Part shown: in pieces, positions 44,325 to 52,257 of the stretch
How the letters are laid out: each line of letters starts with the position of its first letter
How positions within the stretch are numbered: position 1 is the stretch's first letter
Assembly (NCBI RefSeq): GCF_003952725.1
Contig: NZ_CP032509.1
Coordinates: forward strand, 186,001 to 250,000
From: Georhizobium profundi
GTDB taxonomy: Bacteria; Pseudomonadota; Alphaproteobacteria; Rhizobiales; Rhizobiaceae
Reading direction: 5' to 3'
Length of the DNA: 64,000 nt
The notes under the pieces: model-generated
What the model was told of the DNA's origin: nothing
Database searches by the model: none
Seen by the model: the letters and a program-made list of their open reading frames with translations, nothing else
Program-made: the position numbers and the translations under genes

Positions 44325-44595
44325 CTGTCGTGTCCCCTAGTTCCCAAGTGCTACCCGTCAGCGTCAGGTGCGTTGTCGCCGGCGTCGTTCCAGTTCTGCC
44401 TTGCGAGCTTGAAGAACGTCTCGCCCAAGTCAGGTTGTTAGCACGAGCAAAAGGAGCGTAGAAAGTTCGGTGGCTGCTTAGGGCTCTATCGGGAGCGCCT
44501 CCACAATAATTCCGGCCTGCGGCAGGAAAACGCCGTCCCTGCCTTCCGACCCTCTGGCATGGAGAGCGGCGATGCGCTCTATAGATCGAAATTCC
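44325..44595. other. Intergenic between divergent AlbA_2 gene and antitoxin
   Basis: The full gap is 319 bp. The right end holds the operator palindrome at 44596-44623. In the rest I see no gene with a ribosome site, and no terminator. Confidence 0.45.
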
Positions 44596-44623
44596 GCACT
44601 GAAATCTGAACTGATTTCAGTGC
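44596..44623. promoter_or_regulatory. Operator palindrome of the antitoxin gene
   Basis: GCACTGAAATC, six bases, GATTTCAGTGC: two perfect 11-bp arms, ending 20 bp before the antitoxin start codon. Antitoxins of the Phd/StbD class repress their own operon by binding such sites. Confidence 0.8.
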
Positions 44624-44643
44624 AGTCATTCGAGGGCCTGGCC

Positions 44644-44889
44644 ATGCAGCGTATCGAAGCCGAGATCGCCGTGAGTGTCTCCGACCTTAAGAAGAATCCG
44701 AGTGCCATTGTCGATGGTGCGCGCGGCAGCGCGGTCGCGATCTTCAATCGCAACCGCGTCATGGCGTATATGGTGCCAGCCGGCACCTATGAGGCGATGA
44801 TGGATGCGCTCGACGACCAGGCGCTTATCGAGATCGCGAAGGCGCGGGCCGGCGAGACGGGCGTGCCGGTCAACCTCGATGACCTATAG
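44644..44889 (+). CDS. Type II antitoxin, Phd/YefM/StbD-like
   Basis: 81 residues: the Phd/YefM pattern is clear (VSVSDLKKNPSAIVDGARG, VAIFNRNRVMAYMVPAGTYE, then MDALDDQALIEIAKARAGE, where the StbD-like toxin-binding helix lies). It would neutralise a RelE/StbE-like toxin. The next frame (44879) starts such a toxin but is truncated to 30 codons, so the antitoxin is an orphan here. Confidence 0.85.
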   Translation: MQRIEAEIAVSVSDLKKNPSAIVDGARGSAVAIFNRNRVMAYMVPAGTYEAMMDALDDQALIEIAKARAGETGVPVNLDDL

Positions 44890-44971
44890 ACTGGAGTTCC
44901 TGCCGTCGGCGCGGAGGGCAGATCAGCCGGATATGAACACCGCAACGGCGCCGGCGGTTTCCCGCCCGTAA
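44879..44971 (+). pseudogene. Truncated RelE/StbE-like toxin
   Basis: An ATG inside the last codons of the antitoxin gene (ATG at 44879) opens MTYRLEFLPSARR, the exact N-terminus expected for a StbE/RelE toxin, but the similarity stops after about 13 residues and a TAA follows at codon 31. The catalytic part is absent. The break suggests a deletion or an insertion junction at about 44917. Confidence 0.7.
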
Positions 44972-45109
44972 TAGCCGAATCCCCCAGCCTTCTATCCCGG
45001 TGACTCTGGCGTTTCCCGCCCTGTTCCGTTAGTGTTTTGTTCGCCTTTACCCCATCTTAGGCGGCGGTAGTCATTCTGAGTCCAGCCCAATCGAAGAAAG
45101 GAGGCGAGT

Positions 45110-46120
45110 ATGTCGACCAAGCACCTTCTCGCGCTCCTGAACTCCCATATCGAAGGGGACGAGGAACAATTTCTCTCGATCGCGCTTCAGGTTGCAGCCC
45201 AGGAGGCCCGGCAGGGGCACACGGAACAGGCCGATAAGCTGAAGCGCCTCGTTCAGAAGGCGCGGGACCGGCAACGGAATGGAACGCCGGCCGGCGGACA
45301 AACGCCAATCCCGCTGGCCCGGCCGCGCGGCGAACTTCAGGGCCTCGTCGAGAGCAGCTATCCCAAGATCACGCTGGCGAGCATGGTGCTGGCTGACGAT
45401 GTTCGTGCGCGCCTGATGCGGGTCGTTCGCCAGCAGCAGGAGCGGGCAACGCTTCGCGAGCATGGGCAAACGCCGACGACGCATATGCTGCTTGTGGGGC
45501 CGCCAGGAACGGGAAAGACCATGACGGCTTCGGCACTTGCCGGGGAACTGCGACTTCCCCTGTTCACGGTGAGGCTGGAATCCCTGTTCAGCCGCTATTT
45601 CGGCGAGACTGCCGGCAAGCTGCGGCTGCTGTTCGACCAGATCGCGCAGACGCGCGGTGTCTATCTCCTCGACGAGTTCGACGCCATCGGTGCCCGTCGC
45701 GGCGAACCGAACGACGTTGGAGAAATCCGGCGCGTGCTTAACTCAGTGCTCGCCTTCATGGAGGAACCCAACTCGACAGACAGTCTCGTCCTAGCCGCGA
45801 CCAACCATGTTGAAATCCTCGACGAAGCGCTGGCACGTCGCTTCGACGAAGTGATCGAATATGCGCGGCCCGATGCTGCCGCCGCGCGGGCAATCATCGA
45901 ACGTCGGCTCGGCAAGTTCAAGATTGCAGCCAAGTCCTGGTCCGAGCTTGCGCCCGCGCTCGACGGGCTGAGCCAAGGCGAGTTGGTGCGCGCCGCCGAC
46001 GCCGTGGTCAAGGACGCCATTCTCGAAGACGCTGCAAAGGTGTCGGTCGAGGCTTTGCGCGACGCCCTGCAAAACCGTCAGACCCTCAAGGAGAAGTTCC
46101 GTCGACAGTCCCGCCTTTAG
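45110..46120 (+). CDS. ietA: AAA ATPase, IetA-like (defence/stability pair)
   Basis: 336 residues: a helical N-terminus (about 1-100), then a classical AAA domain with Walker A GPPGTGKT, Walker B VYLLDEFDAI and the second region of homology (NHVEILDEALARRFDEVIEY). The partner downstream is a subtilase. This AAA ATPase plus S8 protease pairing matches IetA/IetS, described as a toxin-antitoxin-like stability and incompatibility pair of Agrobacterium pTiC58 and later reported as an anti-phage system. Identity is by arrangement and motifs, not by alignment. The Shine-Dalgarno is GAAAGGAGG. Confidence 0.78.
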   Translation: MSTKHLLALLNSHIEGDEEQFLSIALQVAAQEARQGHTEQADKLKRLVQKARDRQRNGTPAGGQTPIPLARPRGELQGLVESSYPKITLASMVLADDVRARLMRVVRQQQERATLREHGQTPTTHMLLVGPPGTGKTMTASALAGELRLPLFTVRLESLFSRYFGETAGKLRLLFDQIAQTRGVYLLDEFDAIGARRGEPNDVGEIRRVLNSVLAFMEEPNSTDSLVLAATNHVEILDEALARRFDEVIEYARPDAAAARAIIERRLGKFKIAAKSWSELAPALDGLSQGELVRAADAVVKDAILEDAAKVSVEALRDALQNRQTLKEKFRRQSRL

Positions 46121-46172
46121 TGAATCTCTTCGGACCGGACGAAATGGAACGACTCATTTATGGTAGGGTCTT

Positions 46173-48716
46173 ATGGTGGAGTCTGAAGACTATGGGGGGC
46201 GGAATCGCCCGCACATTTCGATCAATGCTTTCGCGGAAACGGCGGCTTACACCTACCCGTCCCGCAAGCAGGAGCGGAAGCCGCTCCGGGCCAACTATGC
46301 AGCCCATGCAGCAGCGTTGCTCGATCAACTCGACGCAGCCTTGGGTGAGCTGCCGGTAACCGATGCCGATGCGCGGCTGCCCGTCCAGGGTCTGAAGCCA
46401 GGCACGATCGTCGAAGTGACGACCCTTCCGCCGGCCGAAGGTTCGCGCGTCAAGGCGGTCAAAGTGCCGGCGACGCTGGAGTTCCCGACTCAGGATGTCG
46501 TCGTGCTCCGCTCGGAGCGAAACGACGATCGCACAGAAAGCGCGCTGCTCTTCGTGCCCGACGATACGCGCGCCTTTCTGCGCGGGAGGATCGAAGACTA
46601 TGGGCGTGATCCCGGCAACCAGCGGCGCCCGGACCTGGAGAAATTCGAGTCCGTCGAAACCGTGCGCGCCACCGAGAGCCTTTCACTCTTCACCGGCGAC
46701 GTCGATCTTGCTGCGCCCGACATCGTATGGTGGGAGCTTTGGGTTCGCCAGCCTGCGGCGATCTCCGATCGCCTCGCCGAACTGGCGCGCGGCGCGAATT
46801 TCGATGTCCATTCCGACCGGCTCATCTTCCCCGATACGACGGTCCTGTTCGTCCATGCAGCAGCCGGCGCGCTGTCTGCCTTCGCAGCGAAGGTGCCGGG
46901 CGCGCTCACCGAAATCAGGAAGGCGACAGGTTCGATCGAGCCGTTCCTTGATCGCGGCGATAACGGAATGGGCCAGCACGACTGGGTGGCCGAGCTTGCC
47001 GATCGCGTGATCCCGCCCGCAGGCGACGCACCGGCCGTATGCGCGCTCGATACCGGCGTTAGCGCCGCCCATCCGCTGATCGAGCCCGGACTGGCCGGCG
47101 CATGGGCCTACGACGTGGCCTGGGGAACGGACGACCATCATCCTGACGGCGGGCACGGCACGCCGCTCGCTGGTCTCGTCCTCTATGGCGATCTGGAGCC
47201 GCTCATGAACGGCAGCCAGCCGGTCACGCTCACCCATGCCGCGGAGTCGATGAAGCTGCTCCCTCCGCACGGTTTTCCGCCTACGAAACCGCCGAGCTAC
47301 GGTGTCGTGACGCAAGGCGCCGTCGCGCTTGTCGAGATCGAGCGCCCCGGCATTCCCCGCAGCTTTTGCCTCGCCGCCACCGCAACCGATTTTCCGCCGG
47401 GCCGCCCCTCCACATGGAGCGGCGCGCTCGATCAGGTCGCCGCCGGATCAATGCCTGGTGATGCTGCCGACGACGTGCCGGCATCGGAGCGCCCGAAGCG
47501 TCTTGTCCTTGCAGCAACCGGCAATGTGTCGGGAGGAATGATGGTCAACGTCGTGCCCTCCCTGCCGCTCGAAGATCCAGCGCAAAGCTGGAATGCCCTG
47601 ACGATTGGCGGCTTCACGCGCAAGGAGCAGGCTCCCGCGCCGCCGCCGGTCCTTGATCCCGTCGTTCCGGCCAACCATCGCAGCCCCTTCAGCCGCGGCT
47701 CGCAGTCGCTTCCCGACGACCTCACGCCGATCAAGCCGGAGGTGCTGTTCGAGGCCGGCAACATGCTTTCCGACGCCACCGGCTTCTGCGCCTGGGGACC
47801 GTCCGTCTCGCTGCTTGCGCCCGGATCGGACGTAGCCGCGGAGCCGCTGGTGCCGTTCTGGGCGACCAGCGCGGCGGTGGGGGTAGCCGGATACTTCATG
47901 GGTAGCCTGCACGCGGCGCTGCCTGGCCACTGGCCGGAAACGTACCGCGCGCTGGCAGTCGACTCCGCGCAATGGCCGCAACCGATCCGAAGGCGGTTCA
48001 TCGGTCGCGGGGCGCACTGGAAGAGTGGGGCAAAGGCCGAGAAGCAGCAGCTCTTGCGCGAGTTCGGCTACGGCGTTCCCGACCTCGGGCGTGCGATCCT
48101 CTCCGCACGCAATGACGTTACCCTCGTCGCTGAAGCAGAAATCCAGCCTTTTGCGATCGGCACCGATGGCCGCAGCGGCGTCTTCAATGAAATGCACTTC
48201 TACGATCTACCCTGGCCGAAAGCGGCCCTGGAGAAGATCGAGAACGAGATCGTCGTCATGAAGGTGACGCTCTCCTACTTCATCGAGCCCAACATCACCG
48301 GCAAGGCCGCGACGCGGCCGGACACCTACCGATCGTTCGGGCTCCGCTTCGACATGAAAAAGCGCACCGAGACGAATGCCCGCTTCAGAAGCCGCATCTC
48401 CGCCAGCCAGGAAAAGGATGGCTCGGAAACTGAAGCAGAAGCGAGCTACTGGCTGCTCGGACCCAAGGCCATCCAGGCCGGCTCGCTCCATTGCGATCTC
48501 TGGCGCGGCCGTGCGATCGAGCTTGCCGGCCATGACGCCATCGCGGTCTATCCGGTCGGCGGCTGGTGGAAGTCGCACACAGGCCAGAAGCGGATAACGG
48601 ACAAGGCGCGCTATTCGCTGGTCATCTCGATCTCTGCCGCGGGGCAGGCCGTCGACCTCTATTCGGAGATTGCGGCTCTCGTGGAGGTGAAGGAAATCGA
48701 AATCTCCATTGGCTGA
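46173..48716 (+). CDS. ietS: S8 (subtilisin-like) serine protease, IetS-like
   Basis: 847 residues: an N-terminal region of about 280 residues without a known family, an S8 peptidase core with Asp293 (CALDTGVSAAHP), His328 (GGHGTPLAG) and Ser566 (ATSAAVG, in place of the usual GTSxA), and a C-terminal beta-rich domain. There is no signal peptide, so it acts in the cytoplasm, as expected for a toxin or effector restrained by the AAA partner. It starts 52 bp after the ATPase gene. Confidence 0.8.
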   Translation: MVESEDYGGRNRPHISINAFAETAAYTYPSRKQERKPLRANYAAHAAALLDQLDAALGELPVTDADARLPVQGLKPGTIVEVTTLPPAEGSRVKAVKVPATLEFPTQDVVVLRSERNDDRTESALLFVPDDTRAFLRGRIEDYGRDPGNQRRPDLEKFESVETVRATESLSLFTGDVDLAAPDIVWWELWVRQPAAISDRLAELARGANFDVHSDRLIFPDTTVLFVHAAAGALSAFAAKVPGALTEIRKATGSIEPFLDRGDNGMGQHDWVAELADRVIPPAGDAPAVCALDTGVSAAHPLIEPGLAGAWAYDVAWGTDDHHPDGGHGTPLAGLVLYGDLEPLMNGSQPVTLTHAAESMKLLPPHGFPPTKPPSYGVVTQGAVALVEIERPGIPRSFCLAATATDFPPGRPSTWSGALDQVAAGSMPGDAADDVPASERPKRLVLAATGNVSGGMMVNVVPSLPLEDPAQSWNALTIGGFTRKEQAPAPPPVLDPVVPANHRSPFSRGSQSLPDDLTPIKPEVLFEAGNMLSDATGFCAWGPSVSLLAPGSDVAAEPLVPFWATSAAVGVAGYFMGSLHAALPGHWPETYRALAVDSAQWPQPIRRRFIGRGAHWKSGAKAEKQQLLREFGYGVPDLGRAILSARNDVTLVAEAEIQPFAIGTDGRSGVFNEMHFYDLPWPKAALEKIENEIVVMKVTLSYFIEPNITGKAATRPDTYRSFGLRFDMKKRTETNARFRSRISASQEKDGSETEAEASYWLLGPKAIQAGSLHCDLWRGRAIELAGHDAIAVYPVGGWWKSHTGQKRITDKARYSLVISISAAGQAVDLYSEIAALVEVKEIEISIG

Positions 48717-48823
48717 GCCTCAAATAGTATCGAGACGGCGACCGAATTTTCAGCTACGTGGACAAGAGTCAGGTTCCGGTGCCGGGACACTTTCAGCTTT
48801 GCCCCGATCATATAACCTCAGTC

Positions 48824-49603
48824 ATGTCACAGAGTTTTTCAGACCGCTACGGCTACAAGCCATCCGAACCCGACATCACCATCCGGGAAGACGCGCCGGA
48901 TGACCTGCGATATGCCGTCGCGCAGATCGCCTTCAACGCAGGCTTGGCACCGAGTCAGATCAGGGATGTAGTTTGCAGCGTCCTCTTTGTCGCCCCTGAC
49001 CGCAACAACTGGTCCGAATACCCGAACATCTGGGATGAGGTTCGATGGCAACTTGAGGACTGCGAATGGTTCAAGGTCTATGACATCGCCGAGCGGCTGC
49101 ACCGCACCCTCCACTACCAGCAGGCCGACCAGTTTCGCGACGAGCTGAACGGGCTTTTCCGCGAGAAGGGCATCGGCTGGGAACTGAAAGATCACGAAGG
49201 CATCGTCTATCGTGGGAGTGCTCCATTTGCGGCCGCAACCGCCGACGCGGTTGAGGCCCTAACGGCAACCGGACGCCTGAGTGCGGCCTCCGAAATTCGT
49301 GAGGCATTGCGGGATATTTCCCGGCGGCCGACGCCGGACAGAACCGGCGCTATCCAGCATTCCATCGCAGCACTGGAATGCGTTGCACGCGACGTTGCGA
49401 AGCAACCCGGACTGACCCTTGGACGACTTCTACCGCGCCTCGGCCTTCCTCGACCGCTCGACGAGGCCGTCGAAAAGCTTTGGGGCTTCGCCTCAGAAAG
49501 GGCCAGGCATATCCAGGAGGGACAGCAGCTCGGGGACGATGAGGCGGAACTGGTCGTCAGCGTCGCCTGCGCGGTGTCGATCTTCCTTATCCATAGGAAA
49601 TGA
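48824..49603 (+). CDS. AbiJ-NTD4-like protein, probable abortive infection component
   Basis: 259 residues: the N-terminal part (DRYGYKPSEPDITIREDAP, LRYAVAQIAFNAG, then a NNWSEYPNIWDEV region) matches the AbiJ_NTD4 domain. The C-terminal part (AIQHSIAALECVARDV, SERARHIQEGQQLGDDEAEL) resembles the HEPN-like Abi C-terminal region. Such proteins are associated with abortive infection. The ATG at 48824 starts the domain directly; upstream in-frame codons back to 48758 lack a good ribosome site. Confidence 0.72.
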   Translation: MSQSFSDRYGYKPSEPDITIREDAPDDLRYAVAQIAFNAGLAPSQIRDVVCSVLFVAPDRNNWSEYPNIWDEVRWQLEDCEWFKVYDIAERLHRTLHYQQADQFRDELNGLFREKGIGWELKDHEGIVYRGSAPFAAATADAVEALTATGRLSAASEIREALRDISRRPTPDRTGAIQHSIAALECVARDVAKQPGLTLGRLLPRLGLPRPLDEAVEKLWGFASERARHIQEGQQLGDDEAELVVSVACAVSIFLIHRK

Positions 49604-49632
49604 CAACATCAGGCCGAGAGTCGGAGAGCAAC

Positions 49633-50085
49633 ATGCACGCGAAACTCAACGAACTCGCCTCTGAACTCTTCCGCACCTTCGCCCGCTTCGAATACGCACT
49701 TAAAGCCGCAGGCTTTCATAGGGGCGAGGGAGCGGCAGAGCCGAACTGGCGTTCGTTCGCGGAGTCCATCCCCGATCTGTTTGACAACATCAGCGAAGCG
49801 ACGCTGAACGAGGCCGTCAGCTACATCCTCCAGCACCCACCGAAAAAGCAAGTCATCTCGGGAGGTGTTCTTGACTGGGCAGATGGAGTTCCTCAAACGG
49901 ACCTCCAGTCTGACCGCATTCTGATCTATGTGCGGCGCGTCAGGAACAACCTCTTTCATGGGGGGAAGTTCAACGGCCACTGGTTCGCGCCTGAACGCAG
50001 CGAGGCACTCTTGAAACATTCCCTCGTCATTCTTCGTGCCTGTCTAGGGGCATCGCCAGACGTTCGACAGGCTTACGACAACTGA
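49633..50085 (+). CDS. Small HEPN-domain protein (possible RNase)
   Basis: 150 residues, all helical. It contains RNNLFHGGKF, an R-x4-H motif in the place where HEPN ribonucleases carry their catalytic Arg and His. It follows the AbiJ-like gene by 29 bp and a GGAGAG site precedes the ATG. It may be the toxin or partner of the AbiJ-like protein; no antitoxin gene of the MNT type is adjacent. Confidence 0.6.
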   Translation: MHAKLNELASELFRTFARFEYALKAAGFHRGEGAAEPNWRSFAESIPDLFDNISEATLNEAVSYILQHPPKKQVISGGVLDWADGVPQTDLQSDRILIYVRRVRNNLFHGGKFNGHWFAPERSEALLKHSLVILRACLGASPDVRQAYDN

Positions 50086-50260
50086 ATGCTCGGGGCGCTT
50101 GCCCGGCGTGATCGACTGTCGCTATCCCCTTCAGGTTTCACTTTTTGGCCGATCCGCACCCGCAGCAATGCGTTGATCGTTCGAGTTTATTTTGCGAATT
50201 GCGTGAGAAATGGCCGATCTTGAACGCTAAGTTTCATCGCGGATCGCGGTGGTGGAGGAC

Positions 50261-50279
50261 AGTGGCGCAACGCGCCACT
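50261..50279. repeat. Perfect 8-bp hairpin between HEPN and integrase genes
   Basis: AGTGGCGC, three bases, GCGCCACT, 22 bp beyond the integrase stop. The minus-strand copy is not followed by a T-run, so it is at best a weak terminator for the convergent genes. Confidence 0.5.
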
Positions 50280-50300
50280 CTGCTCCCCGGTCGGTGGCTC

Positions 50301-51599
50301 TCAGGCAGCCGCCTTCAACTCCTCGTCCGGCAAGACCGGCAAGGTGGCTACCTTCGCTTGGTGGAGCCAGCCCAGGTCCGGTCCCTCGTCCTTACCCTTC
50401 GCGCTGTCGATGATTACCTTCGAGATCCGCTCCTGCTGCTTGCGCAGATGGTCGCGCAGCAGGCTGTCGCGCGTGATGTAACCCGCGTTCACACCGGGCA
50501 GCGAATGGTTCATCAGAAGATGGATGTCCAGTTCCGACACCCCGGCCGCCTGCGCCAGCGTGCGGTAGCTCTGGCGAAGGTCGTTGCCCCACTTCGACAG
50601 CACGTCCCGCTCTTCCTTGTGCTCAATCAAATGCCCGCTGTCGCTGTCGGCCGGGAACAGCCAGAACTCGGCCTGGTCGGGATAAAGGATGCGGCCGGTG
50701 CGCATCGCCCGCAGGATGCAGCGGATCATCGGCCGCGATAGCGGAATGTCGAACGCCTTCTTCACCCCGCCCTTCGGCTTCGGGATGTGCAGCAGCCGGC
50801 TGCGGAAGTCGATGTGCTCGATCCGCACGTTCTTCAGCGCAGTCGGCCGCGAGCCGGTCAGAAGCGTCATCAGGTGGAACTCGCGGCGGATCGGATTCGT
50901 CAGCGCCGTCAGCTCCGCGAACCAGGACGCCATGTCGCCGGTGCCCATGCCGGTGTCGCGCCGCTGCTCGGTATTCCAGTCGATCGCCGTCACCGGATTG
51001 ACCGGCGGCAGGTCGGGATTGGTCTTCCGTGCGTGGTTGTAGACCGCCCGTAGGCTTCGCATCGCGCCATTGGCGATGTAGGGACCGTTCTCCTCGCTGA
51101 TCTTGTCGTGCCGCTCGGCAACCAGCTTCGGCTGCCGGCCGAGCTTAGCGAGCGGCTTGTCCAGCCAATCCTCGAACAGCCGCTCCATGTGGTCGCGATA
51201 GTTCTCGATCGTGCGCGCATCCCGTCCCTTGCGGACCATGTGGCCGTCCCGATACCGCTCCCACGCCTTGCGCAGCGTGACGGCGCCGGGCTTGATCTTC
51301 TGCTCTTCACCTGGCCGCTCGCCCCGCGCGATGGAGCCGATCTCGACCTTCGCTTTGCTGCGAGCCTCGCGCGTCGTCACGTCCCCGCACTCGCCGAGCT
51401 TCACCTGCGCGGCGAACTCCCGGACGCCATCGCGCCAGAACTCCCCCTGCGCCATAAAGGTCTTCTTCTTCTTTCCGACGAGCACGAAGAAGCCGGGAAG
51501 CTCGGTGTCGCGGACCTTGTATTGCTTGTCGGTAGCATAGGGCAGGCGCGCGATCGCCTTGTCGGTGAGAAGCTGCCGGTTATCGGCCATTTCGGGCAT
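50301..51599 (-). CDS. int: Tyrosine recombinase (integrase) of the element
   Basis: 432 residues: an N-terminal DUF4102-like arm-binding region (LTDKAIARLPYATDKQYKVRD, shortened here), a core-binding SAM-like domain (about 110-190), and a catalytic domain with the first Arg in LTGSRPTALKNVR, a HLLMNHSLPG box in place of HxxR and the nucleophile Tyr in NAGYITRD. It is related to P4/ICE integrases that use tRNA 3' ends. It lies beside a tRNA-Arg fragment and is divergent from it. ATG 51590 is an alternative start. Confidence 0.92.
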   Translation of the reverse strand: MPEMADNRQLLTDKAIARLPYATDKQYKVRDTELPGFFVLVGKKKKTFMAQGEFWRDGVREFAAQVKLGECGDVTTREARSKAKVEIGSIARGERPGEEQKIKPGAVTLRKAWERYRDGHMVRKGRDARTIENYRDHMERLFEDWLDKPLAKLGRQPKLVAERHDKISEENGPYIANGAMRSLRAVYNHARKTNPDLPPVNPVTAIDWNTEQRRDTGMGTGDMASWFAELTALTNPIRREFHLMTLLTGSRPTALKNVRIEHIDFRSRLLHIPKPKGGVKKAFDIPLSRPMIRCILRAMRTGRILYPDQAEFWLFPADSDSGHLIEHKEERDVLSKWGNDLRQSYRTLAQAAGVSELDIHLLMNHSLPGVNAGYITRDSLLRDHLRKQQERISKVIIDSAKGKDEGPDLGWLHQAKVATLPVLPDEELKAAA

Positions 51600-51606
51600 C
51601 CCAATT

Positions 51607-51628
51607 TTTAGTCTGGGTTTAGTCTGGG
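51607..51628 (-). repeat. Tandem 11-bp repeat just upstream of the integrase gene
   Basis: Two copies of TTTAGTCTGGG (plus strand), adjacent without a spacer, 8 bp from the integrase start codon. They could be an arm-type integrase site or an operator controlling int. Confidence 0.55.
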
Positions 51629-51679
51629 GAAGTGTCCGGCGAGAGTCATCGCGGTCAAACTACGCTAAAGCACGACCAT

Positions 51680-51695
51680 CTACTAAAAATAGTAG
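51680..51695. repeat. Short palindrome in the int-att interval
   Basis: CTACTA, AAAA, TAGTAG: six-base perfect arms in an AT-rich patch about 80 bp upstream of int. A binding site for an excisionase or host factor is possible; nothing more can be said. Confidence 0.4.
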
Positions 51696-51771
51696 CAAAA
51701 TCAGTATCTTGTGTCAAGACGAAAAGTATGGTGACGTAGGCGCTCGGGCATTCCAATATGGCTGATTACAT

Positions 51772-51817
51772 ACTACGAATCTGGGGGTCAGAGGTTCGAA
51801 TCCTTTCGGGCGCGCCA
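51772..51817 (+). other. att site: 3' fragment of tRNA-Arg(ACG)
   Basis: The sequence from the anticodon loop (CTACGAA, anticodon ACG) through the T-arm GGTTCGAATCC to the encoded CCA at 51815-51817 is that of tRNA-Arg(ACG). The 5' half upstream does not fold: the anticodon stem has two mismatches and no D-arm can be formed. Integration of an element into a tRNA gene leaves exactly such a 3' copy at one end. It marks the right boundary of the element; the complete tRNA copy should be at the other end, left of the window. Confidence 0.82.
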
Positions 51818-51932
51818 TTTTGAAATTCTTCGATTGCTACGCATGTAGTCCGGTGTCTTATGCCGGAGGGCGCTCACCGGCATCCATCGGCGATACCGCC
51901 TTCCCAGCATCCGGACACTCAAGGGCTGATGC

Positions 51933-52238
51933 ATGCCACCCCTGACGGCTTTCGTGCACAGTCGGCTTGCGGGAACCGCGCGCATCGAGACCGTGTTCTG
52001 GCGCGACATGATGCTGACGGGCACGAGCTTGACGCTGGCGACATTCGTCGCGGCCATGCTTTTGCTGGCGCAGGATTTTCCGACTGCGCTGGTGCTCGTG
52101 ATCTACTTCATGACCATGCCCTACAACATCTTCATCACGATCGCCGTTTGGCGAGGCGCTGCGCAGGCCGGTGCAGCAGGCCAGATGTTCTATCGAGCGA
52201 GCGCCGCGCTCTGGCTCGTCGTCACGACGCTGCTGTGA
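51933..52238 (+). CDS. Small membrane protein of unknown function
   Basis: 101 residues with two or three membrane helices (LTGTSLTLATFVAAMLLLA, then TALVLVIYFMTMPYNIFI). No family recognised. It is the first gene on the chromosomal side of the att site and converges with the LysR gene. Confidence 0.6.
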   Translation: MPPLTAFVHSRLAGTARIETVFWRDMMLTGTSLTLATFVAAMLLLAQDFPTALVLVIYFMTMPYNIFITIAVWRGAAQAGAAGQMFYRASAALWLVVTTLL

Positions 52239-52257
52239 TTCGATTTCGGCCTTCCGG

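Noticed and set aside
51740..51817. A complete tRNA gene, since GCGCTCG at 51740 can pair with the acceptor CGGGCGC
   Set aside because: The anticodon stem has two mismatches and no D-arm can be formed from the sequence between. Only the 3' part from 51772 is tRNA-like, which fits an integration scar.
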